A stretch of DNA of 6,397 bases from Flavobacteriales bacterium UBA4474 (GTDB taxonomy: Bacteria; Bacteroidota; Bacteroidia; Flavobacteriales_D; Sanyastnellaceae), in contig DGOE01000179.1 of the NCBI GenBank assembly GCA_002389295.1, positions 1-6,397 on the forward strand, given 5' to 3'. Position 1 is the first letter of the stretch. Each line of letters begins with the position of its first letter. Shown here piece after piece: positions 1-5,025 of this stretch. The notes under the pieces were generated by a model. It ran no database searches and had not been told where the DNA came from. It saw nothing but the letters and a program-made list of their open reading frames with translations. Made by a program: the position numbers and the translations under genes.

Positions 1-1734
1 TCACCGCGGTTTGATTTTCTGCCACAAGCTTATGTATGCGTTGGTCAGCCATTTTCATTGCCCAACCCGGCAGAAGACCTGGACGGTGACAGCCTGTTTT
101 ACACCATAGGCGACGTGTTTATTGGCGGGAGTTTTTCAGCACCATCGCCCAACCCTCCGCTCGGACCTCCGTTCGACAATGTGACGTGGGCCAACGGCTA
201 CGGCCCCATGACGCCCTTGGGCGACGAGGAGCCGGACTGGATCACGATTGACCCTTCCAACGGAACCGTAACCGGCACACCCACCACCATCGGCAAGTAT
301 GTCCTGGGCGTTTATGTCAACGAGTTCAGGCAGGACGAAAACGGCAACTGGGTCAACCTGGGCAAAATGCTGCGGGACTTCACCATCGACGTGGTCCCTT
401 GCGAGCTGGTCATCCCCGATATAGAATGGCCCGACCCATGTTCTGGTTTGGACGTGCAGTTCGACGTGGACGCCGATGAGGGCGATTTCTTTTGGGAGTT
501 CGGAGAAGCGGGCGGCGCGGATACCAGCTCTTCCATTGCGCCCTTGCACATCTATTCCGAAGAGGGCAATTACACCGTCTCCTTGATCTATGACCTCGGC
601 GGCTGTGGAGACAGCGTACAATTCAGCGTCTTGGTGGCACCACCCGTGGAATCCACCTTTGAGCTGGGGGCCTATGCTTGCCTTTCAGACGGGTGGTCAC
701 AAACGGTACAATACACAGGAGACCCCATGGGGACGAGTGGATCGCTCACATGGTTTGTGGATGGTGAAGAGGCCGCTTCAGGAAGCTCTCCCGGCTCCGT
801 TTACGTCCCGCCCGGGTCACACGAAATCAGCACGGAGCTGGTCAACGACATCGGGTGTTCAGTCTCGGAGTCAACGGCAGTCACCATGCCCGCGCTGCCC
901 ATTGCCGCCTTTTCCATGGCAGAGCCTCCATGCAATGGGTTGGACATCGCCTTTGACAACCTGTCTTCCGATGCGGATGGCTATCAATGGGTATTTGACC
1001 TTGGAGACCCCACCACGGGCATCGGCCCTGAGTCCACGAGCGCATCACCCACTTGGTCCTACGGGGGGTTCGGGTCCTTCGACGCCCAACTCATCGCCCA
1101 GCCCGGCGAAGCCTGTGCCGACACCACCGTCGAAACGGTCACAGTCCTGCCTGAAGACCCCCTCATCATGGCCTTTGGGGCCATCGAGCCCCTGGCGTGC
1201 TCTTTGGAAACCACGGTGGAATTCCTCTTCAACGGTGAATACGCCGACCAGGTGACTTGGGACTTTGGTTCCGCGGGGTCAGCCAGTGGAGACACCACCG
1301 TCTTTGACTTTGGAGAATCGGGCTTGTATGCGGTCACACTGACCATCGAAAACGACGAATGCGGGACCAGTCAATCGGCCGATTTCGAAGTCTACGTGCC
1401 CGAATTGATCGCGGATGTAGAGCTGGTCATCCCCAACGTTTTGACCCCCAATGCAGACGGAAAAAACGACCGCTTCCGCGTAGGCACCAGAAGGGTGGAC
1501 GACGGCAGCGTGTTGCCCGCCAACACCTCCTCATTTACCCAGTTCAAGCTGCAGGTCTTTGACCGTTGGGGCGTCTTGGTGCACGAATCAGAAGGCGTTG
1601 GCGCAGGGTGGGACGGCCGAATTGGTGGAAATGTAGCCTCACCGGGCACCTATTACTACATCCTCAATGCCGACCACAGCTGCCTCGATGCGGACATCAC
1701 TGAAGTCGGTGAGCTCACCCTCATTCTGGACTGA
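1..1734 (+). CDS. Secreted PKD-repeat protein with gliding-motility/T9SS type B sorting domain (5' partial)
   Basis: The reading frame is open from base 1 to the TGA at 1732-1734, so the gene starts left of the window; 577 residues are visible. Visible residues 1-130 form an Ig/cadherin-like module typical of large Bacteroidota surface proteins: VCVGQPFSL, then EDLDGDSL, then TIDPSNGTVTGTP, near the start of its terminal strands. About four PKD/Ig-like modules follow (roughly 134-216, 217-299, 300-384, 385-468). Three of them show the PKD tryptophan motif: WEFG at 165, WVFDLG at 330, WDFG at 420. Paired cysteines recur in the modules. Residues 474-577 match the gliding-motility C-terminal domain: VIPNVLTPNADGKNDRF, then LQVFDRWG, ending in beta strands. 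By family knowledge this domain directs export across the outer membrane by T9SS. The protein is acidic and probably extracellular, likely in adhesion or as a structural surface protein; the ligand is unknown. The signal peptide lies outside the window. Confidence 0.93.
   Translation, partial: SPRFDFLPQAYVCVGQPFSLPNPAEDLDGDSLFYTIGDVFIGGSFSAPSPNPPLGPPFDNVTWANGYGPMTPLGDEEPDWITIDPSNGTVTGTPTTIGKYVLGVYVNEFRQDENGNWVNLGKMLRDFTIDVVPCELVIPDIEWPDPCSGLDVQFDVDADEGDFFWEFGEAGGADTSSSIAPLHIYSEEGNYTVSLIYDLGGCGDSVQFSVLVAPPVESTFELGAYACLSDGWSQTVQYTGDPMGTSGSLTWFVDGEEAASGSSPGSVYVPPGSHEISTELVNDIGCSVSESTAVTMPALPIAAFSMAEPPCNGLDIAFDNLSSDADGYQWVFDLGDPTTGIGPESTSASPTWSYGGFGSFDAQLIAQPGEACADTTVETVTVLPEDPLIMAFGAIEPLACSLETTVEFLFNGEYADQVTWDFGSAGSASGDTTVFDFGESGLYAVTLTIENDECGTSQSADFEVYVPELIADVELVIPNVLTPNADGKNDRFRVGTRRVDDGSVLPANTSSFTQFKLQVFDRWGVLVHESEGVGAGWDGRIGGNVASPGTYYYILNADHSCLDADITEVGELTLILD
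1420..1731 (+). other. T9SS type B C-terminal sorting domain of the PKD protein
   Basis: The last 104 residues hold the conserved opening VIPNVLTPNADGKNDRF (the usual consensus resembles IPNxFTPNxDGxND), the central QVFDRWG strand, a GWDG turn, a PGTYYY strand and a terminal LTLIL strand. This is the family usually called gliding motility-associated C-terminal (CHU_C-like). The linker between the first motif and the FDRWG strand is longer than in the right-edge gene. The two copies in this window differ clearly in sequence, so they are not recent duplicates of each other. Confidence 0.9.
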
Positions 1735-2086
1735 CCGCCCTGCGGAACCAGCGGGTGCGCTCGATGCGACACAGCACCATGCGAAAGGCATCGTACCATT
1801 CACCTACGCCGCGGGCCTTGGCCTTGCGGTGGTTGGCGTGGGCTGACCACGCTTCTACCGATGACAGGTCTTGCCAATAACTGATGAAGATGCCGTCATG
1901 ACCGTCCCGCAAGGACTCAAATCCCAAATAGCCCGCCATGCCCTCGGCTTCGGACATGACCTGCTCCATTGTGTCGGCGTAGCCGTCAGGGGCGAGGGGG
2001 CGCTCGGAAATAAAGATGCTCGCGTATTGTCCAGGCTCCAACTGAACAAGGTCTTGGATCACAGCCATGGCAGAAAGTTCGGTCAT
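1721..2086 (-). CDS. Antibiotic biosynthesis monooxygenase (ABM) fold protein
   Basis: This 121-residue protein matches the YqjZ-like branch of the ABM superfamily, small dimeric ferredoxin-like proteins. The strand 'YASIFISERP' (21-30) is followed by a helix, then GYLGFESLRD (52-61) and ISYWQDLSSVEAW (68-80). It ends with the pattern H-x4-A-x2-G-x3-WY (H86 to WY at 97-98) and a final strand CRIER. These positions are typical of the family. Members include heme-degrading and quinol monooxygenases, but many have no known substrate, and I see nothing that fixes the reaction here. No signal peptide is visible, so it is probably cytoplasmic. Met7 (ATG at 2066-2068) is a possible alternative start; no strong ribosome binding site decides it. 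The 3' end overlaps the PKD gene by 14 bases tail to tail, and its start is 14 bases from the divergent acyltransferase gene. Confidence 0.85.
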   Translation of the reverse strand: MTELSAMAVIQDLVQLEPGQYASIFISERPLAPDGYADTMEQVMSEAEGMAGYLGFESLRDGHDGIFISYWQDLSSVEAWSAHANHRKAKARGVGEWYDAFRMVLCRIERTRWFRRAVSPE

Positions 2087-2088
2087 CC

Positions 2089-2096
2089 CATCTTTG
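2089..2096 (+). promoter_or_regulatory. Weak candidate Bacteroidota -7 box for the acyltransferase gene
   Basis: CATCTTTG matches the Bacteroidota -7 consensus TAnnTTTG at five of six defined bases and ends four bases before the ATG at 2101. No clear -33 TTG element lies about 20 bases upstream. If used, it would give a leaderless or nearly leaderless mRNA. It overlaps the first codon of the ABM gene on the other strand. The match is short enough to occur by chance. Confidence 0.25.
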
Positions 2097-2100
2097 CGAC

Positions 2101-2928
2101 ATGAACGCCGCTTGGGATCGGGCCTTTCCCGGTTGCATCCACGATGCCGCCGGTCGCCGCGTGCCCATCACCATGAAGTGGGGGCTGCAGGCCGTGGTCA
2201 CCCCGCCTTGGGCCCAAGACATCGGCCCCATAGAAAGCGCTGCCGAAGTCGCCACCGCCCTTCAGCAGAGAATGGCCCCACTGATGGTGTTGGACCTTCC
2301 TGCTGAAATGACCGCCCCCAGTGGCCTGCCCGCAAACGCCTGGGCATTGGAGCGGCACACCCGTCAAACCGCACTCAGCCGCGAGACAGACCCTGTCGAG
2401 CAGTGGCCCGCCACCCGCCGAAAACAGTGGCGGAGGGCAGAGCGCGAAGGGTTCACCATACAGGAAAGCCGGGACCTGGAACTCCTCACCAACCTGCACC
2501 AAGCCGCACGCACACGCAAAGGCATCTCCAGCGACGGGGCCGATTTAACACGGCTGCTCAGCGCCCTGCTCAAAGAAGGCGACACCCACGCATGGACCGT
2601 GCACCGCACCGATGGCACCCCCGTTGCAGGCGGCGTATTCCACGGGGCGGGAGATGGCCGCTGCATTTATGGGTTTGGCGGTCAATTCCGCAGTGAAGCC
2701 CCTGGTGAGAGCAGCCGGGCCACCGTTATGCTCATCGCCCAAGCCATGCGCCACGCCGCCCATCGCGGTGACCACACCTTTGACTTTGGCGGCAGCATGG
2801 ACCCGGGCGTGGACCGTTTTTATGCAGAATTCGGCGCCGAGCGCATATCCAAAGTGCGCCTGGTGGCCATGTCGCCACTGTGGAAGCCGCTGCTCAAGTG
2901 GCAGCGCAAGGACCTGTTTTCCCGTTGA
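2101..2928 (+). CDS. GNAT/FemAB-like acyltransferase (BioF2-like domain)
   Basis: This 275-residue protein resembles the GNAT 'BioF2-like' or FemAB-type acyltransferases common in Bacteroidota. The N-terminal part ends in VVTPPWAQDIGP (32-43), like the 'PPF-QQLG' motif of these proteins. A basic helix, RRKQWRRAEREG (106-117), follows. The GNAT core covers about 125-250: WTVHRTDGTPVAGGVF (165-180), CIYGFGGQFR (188-197), a helix with SRATVMLIAQAM (205-216), then FDFGGSMDPGVDRFYAEFGAE (227-247), the clearest family signature. Relatives transfer amino acids or acyl groups to peptidoglycan precursors, lipids or polysaccharides; the substrate here cannot be told. The N-terminus is about 30-40 residues shorter than I expect, since the usual WD...Y...WYLD segment is absent. 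The frame stays open upstream to 2014 but has no ATG, GTG or TTG there, so 2101 is the only reasonable start. Its stop directly abuts the stop of the deaminase gene. Confidence 0.82.
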   Translation: MNAAWDRAFPGCIHDAAGRRVPITMKWGLQAVVTPPWAQDIGPIESAAEVATALQQRMAPLMVLDLPAEMTAPSGLPANAWALERHTRQTALSRETDPVEQWPATRRKQWRRAEREGFTIQESRDLELLTNLHQAARTRKGISSDGADLTRLLSALLKEGDTHAWTVHRTDGTPVAGGVFHGAGDGRCIYGFGGQFRSEAPGESSRATVMLIAQAMRHAAHRGDHTFDFGGSMDPGVDRFYAEFGAERISKVRLVAMSPLWKPLLKWQRKDLFSR

Positions 2929-3927
2929 TCACGGCCAGACGGCCGCTTTGCGCGCTTCAGGGATGAAGCAGGCGTCACGTCCCCATTGGTTGATCTGCTT
3001 GAACTCCGCTTCGGTAAAACCCATGGCATCGCGCAACAACCGGTACTCGTCCATGATGTCAATGTTCATGATGCCCGGATCGTCGGTGTTGACGGTGGTT
3101 CGGATGCCGGCATCCATGATTTGCCGAAATGGGTGCGCCTCGCGTGTGGGACATACCTGACTGAGCCAGTTGGAGGTGGGGCAGAGCTCCAACACCGTGC
3201 CCCGCTCGCGGACGAATTCCAATACATCAAGGTCTTCGAGGATGCGCACGCCGTGCCCAATGCGATCGGCGTGCAACAGCTCGATGGAGTTGCGGATGTT
3301 GCGCGCCGCCTGAGGACCTTCGGCTTCTCCTGCGTGAATGGTCACGGCAAACCCTTCAGATTTGGCCCGGTCAAACAAAGGGACAAACGTTTCTGGTCCG
3401 TATGCCAATTCATTGTCCGCAAGGTCAATCGCCAGGAAGTCTTCCTTTTTTTCGATGGCAAAGTCCAACCAATAGCGGTTCTCTTCCACCGTTTTGATGC
3501 GCTGCAGAATGCACAACAGCCCAACCGCCATCGGGAAGTCCTGTTCGGCCCGCTGCACCCCACGCATGACCGCGGCATGCATGTTGTCCGGCGTCATGCC
3601 CGCATGGGCGTCGCAGAGGAAGCTCGGGGCATAGCGCAGCTCGAGCAAGCGCACCCCATTGGCCGACATGTCCGCACAGCACTCATAGGTCATGCGCTCC
3701 ACCACCTCGGGGGAGTCCAACAAATCCCGGTGGCCCAGAAAAATATTGAGCAGGGTGGGCAGGTCCTCGACGGGCTCTGTGATGAGGAAATCACGGCGGA
3801 ATGCTGCTTCGTCGACACTGTGCCCCTTGGCCTTGAGCAACGCTTTGAGCAGGTCGTGACGCGCAGTCAATTCCAAGTGGCAGTGCAACTCCACCTTGGG
3901 GAGTGCGCGAAGGGCGTCGTCATGCAT
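2929..3927 (-). CDS. add: Adenosine deaminase family metal-dependent deaminase
   Basis: This protein belongs to the adenosine/AMP deaminase TIM-barrel family, zinc enzymes that convert adenosine to inosine in purine salvage. Numbering here is from the GTG at 3954. Expected residues are present: zinc ligands H24 and H26 (LPKVELHCHL), H207 with catalytic E210 (HAGE), H234 (RIGHGVR), the ELCPTSN loop (256-262), and D291/D292 (NTDDPGI). I chose the ATG at 3925-3927 (Met10), because the barrel motif normally begins close to the N-terminus and 332 residues is a usual length; the GTG at 3952-3954 would add nine residues. No signal peptide is seen, so it is cytoplasmic. Two pocket motifs are unusual: HLEL replaces the common HLDG, and ADNE (179-182) replaces AGDE, so the true substrate may not be adenosine. 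The gene stands alone, divergent from the next operon and abutting the acyltransferase gene. Confidence 0.9.
   Translation of the reverse strand: MHDDALRALPKVELHCHLELTARHDLLKALLKAKGHSVDEAAFRRDFLITEPVEDLPTLLNIFLGHRDLLDSPEVVERMTYECCADMSANGVRLLELRYAPSFLCDAHAGMTPDNMHAAVMRGVQRAEQDFPMAVGLLCILQRIKTVEENRYWLDFAIEKKEDFLAIDLADNELAYGPETFVPLFDRAKSEGFAVTIHAGEAEGPQAARNIRNSIELLHADRIGHGVRILEDLDVLEFVRERGTVLELCPTSNWLSQVCPTREAHPFRQIMDAGIRTTVNTDDPGIMNIDIMDEYRLLRDAMGFTEAEFKQINQWGRDACFIPEARKAAVWP
2932..2945 (+). terminator. Weak hairpin just after the acyltransferase stop
   Basis: CGGCC (2932-2936) and GGCCG (2941-2945) are perfect inverted repeats around an AGAC loop, four bases after the TGA at 2926-2928. Only three T's follow, so it is a poor intrinsic terminator. 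It lies inside the last codons of the convergent deaminase gene and may simply reflect its coding sequence. Confidence 0.2.
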
Positions 3928-4018
3928 GAACGGCAAATTTACGCCTTCGACCACCTGCTGTTCATTTCCGCCTCACGAATCCCCCTGAATCGCCCCAGCA
4001 CCCCGGATATTAGCCGCT
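3928..4018. other. Divergent intergenic region
   Basis: This 91-base stretch separates the deaminase gene from the two-gene operon and is the only sizeable non-coding interval here. It must hold the start signals for both directions unless they lie inside genes. The only good motif is the minus-strand TAAATTTG near its left end. On the plus strand, TATTAGCC (4008-4015) sits at the right distance from the ATG at 4019 but matches the -7 consensus poorly. No operator palindrome or riboswitch-like structure stands out. Confidence 0.6.
3934..3941 (-). promoter_or_regulatory. Bacteroidota-type -7 box next to the deaminase start
   Basis: Read on the minus strand, TAAATTTG is an exact match to the Bacteroidota -7 consensus TAnnTTTG. 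It ends six bases before the ATG at 3925-3927. No convincing -33 TTG is seen about 20 bases further upstream. If active, transcription would begin at or within a few bases of that ATG, giving a leaderless or near-leaderless mRNA; this also favours the ATG over the GTG at 3952-3954. Confidence 0.4.
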
Positions 4019-4540
4019 ATGATTGGAATTGGAGCCCGCATCGCCCATCCCAAATACGGAGAGGGGGCCATTTTTGGAGAATCAGGTGCCGCTTGGCGCA
4101 TCTTCTTTCAGGAACACGGAGAAAAAGAACTGGCCAAAACGTATGAATCATACGAGGTCATGGAGCCGGCGCCTGAATCCGGAGGCGGAATTGATATGGA
4201 AGACGTCATCGCCGCCGTAGAAAACGTATTCGACCAGTACATGGAATCACCAAGCCCCATCGCACTCGGCGACAAATGGGAGGGGGGCGTCATGGAGTTG
4301 CGCCCGGGAGAAGAAGGGCTCAAGGGCAAAGAGATCCCCATCGAAACCTTCTTCCACAAAATCGTAATGCTCCGCGACCGACTGCGCGTGCTCGAGCAAA
4401 ACATCAACAGCAGCGACAAGCTCAGCGACGAAGACAAGGTGAACCTTCAGCAATACATCACGCGTTGTTATGGCTCGCTGACCACATTCAACGTCCTCTT
4501 CGACAGCAAAGAGGATTGGTTTGTGGGAGAAAAGAAATAG
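4019..4540 (+). CDS. Conserved uncharacterised Bacteroidota protein
   Basis: The protein has 173 residues, no signal peptide and no membrane segment, so it is probably cytoplasmic. Residues 1-48 form a small beta-rich module, GARIAHPKYGEGAIFG (5-20), resembling the Tudor/SH3-like 'H-x-x-[FY]-G-x-G' modules found at the end of UvrD-type helicases and in CarD-like proteins; this is a resemblance, not proof. A variable acidic linker follows (49-80). The C-terminal part (81-170) is the core I recognise as strongly conserved in Bacteroidota proteins of unknown function: LGDKWEGG (83-90), KEIPIETFFHKIVMLRDRLR (104-123), a helix with EQNIN, then VNLQQYITRCYGSLTTFNVL (141-160) and WFVGE. Such a long invariant-looking block suggests a structural or interaction role. 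It is the first gene of a probable operon, two bases upstream of the ABA4-like gene. No function is assigned. Confidence 0.85.
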   Translation: MIGIGARIAHPKYGEGAIFGESGAAWRIFFQEHGEKELAKTYESYEVMEPAPESGGGIDMEDVIAAVENVFDQYMESPSPIALGDKWEGGVMELRPGEEGLKGKEIPIETFFHKIVMLRDRLRVLEQNINSSDKLSDEDKVNLQQYITRCYGSLTTFNVLFDSKEDWFVGEKK

Positions 4541-4542
4541 CG

Positions 4543-4986
4543 ATGAGCCCTGAAACGGTTTTTCAGCTGGCCAATGGGGCTGCACCTGTGGCGTGGCTTT
4601 TTATGATCCTCGCCCCGCGCTCCCGGGTGGTCCGGTCGGCCATACTGAACGGGGTATTTGTAGCGGTGCTCGCCGCCCTGTATCTGCTGGTGGTCGTGGC
4701 CCATTTCAATATGGAGGGGGCCGACTTTACGTCGCTTGCCGGCGTGACCGCGTTGCTCAGCGACCCTTGGGCCATGACGGCAGGCTGGATCCACTACCTC
4801 GCATTCGACCTGCTGGCGGGCATCATCATCACCAAAAAGGGGCTGGGCTTGGGCATGCACCGCGTGCTGTTGCTTCCCTGTCAATTGGCCACCTTCATGT
4901 TGGGGCCTGTCGGCATCATGCTCTTTGTAGCTGTAGCCATCAGCAGAGGCGCCCGTTGGTCAGACTTGGCCCTCGGGACCCCTTGA
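4543..4986 (+). CDS. ABA4-like (DUF4281) integral membrane protein
   Basis: This 147-residue protein has four predicted membrane helices, at about 5-24, 33-54, 78-97 and 107-134. It matches the ABA4-like family, named after the Arabidopsis protein needed for neoxanthin synthesis. Visible family features are the N-terminal FQLAN....AWLFMILAP (7-25), DPWAMTAGWIHYLAFDLLAG (74-93) and CQLATFMLGPVG (113-124). The frame stays open upstream to 4276, but that part lies inside the preceding gene in another frame. The ATG at 4543, two bases after the preceding stop, gives the family's normal N-terminus. Translational coupling with the upstream gene is likely. Non-plant members have no established role; involvement in carotenoid chemistry is only a hypothesis, as no carotenoid gene is in the window. 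It ends 10 bases from the convergent CotH gene. Confidence 0.85.
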   Translation: MSPETVFQLANGAAPVAWLFMILAPRSRVVRSAILNGVFVAVLAALYLLVVVAHFNMEGADFTSLAGVTALLSDPWAMTAGWIHYLAFDLLAGIIITKKGLGLGMHRVLLLPCQLATFMLGPVGIMLFVAVAISRGARWSDLALGTP

Positions 4987-5025
4987 AAAAGAGAGGTCAG
5001 CGGACCACGGTCAGCGTACCGCTGA
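4986..5025 (-). terminator. Candidate intrinsic terminator of the CotH-family gene
   Basis: On the minus strand, TCAGCGG (5025-5019) pairs perfectly with CCGCTGA (5003-4997) across a 15-base loop. An alternative stem, TCAGCG with CGCTGA around a 3-base loop (5011-5025), is also possible. A pyrimidine run CCTCTCTTTTT (4996-4986) follows. The right half of the longer stem includes the stop codon TGA, so the hairpin overlaps the last codons. Six bases separate the stem from the T run, which weakens the call. Nothing comparable serves the ABA4-like gene on the plus strand. Confidence 0.4.

Noticed and set aside
58..60. TTG at 58 as the start of the left-edge gene.
   Set aside because: The frame continues open to base 1, and residues encoded by 1-57 fit the known module (VCVGQPFS before DLDGDSL). 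The gene is partial, not started here.
136..621. A 161-codon open frame on the minus strand, and a 221-codon frame at 590-1255 in another plus frame.
   Set aside because: Both lie inside the PKD protein, whose frame has consistent PKD motifs; the alternative products look like out-of-frame translations rich in R, P and S.
1735..1755. A possible terminator hairpin (CCGC with GCGG) after the PKD gene.
   Set aside because: The stem is only four base pairs and no T run follows on either strand.
4008..4015. TATTAGCC as a -7 promoter box for the two-gene operon.
   Set aside because: It matches only the TA of the TAnnTTTG consensus and has no -33 partner.
2986..4146. A 386-codon open frame on the plus strand opposite the deaminase gene.
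   Set aside because: The minus strand carries clear deaminase motifs, while the plus-strand product has no recognisable domain. Long antisense frames are expected in GC-rich coding DNA.
4276..4542. An N-terminal extension of the ABA4-like protein.
   Set aside because: It overlaps the strongly family-like core of the preceding gene in another frame and reads as a basic, low-complexity string; ABA4-like proteins begin just before the first membrane helix, matching the ATG at 4543.
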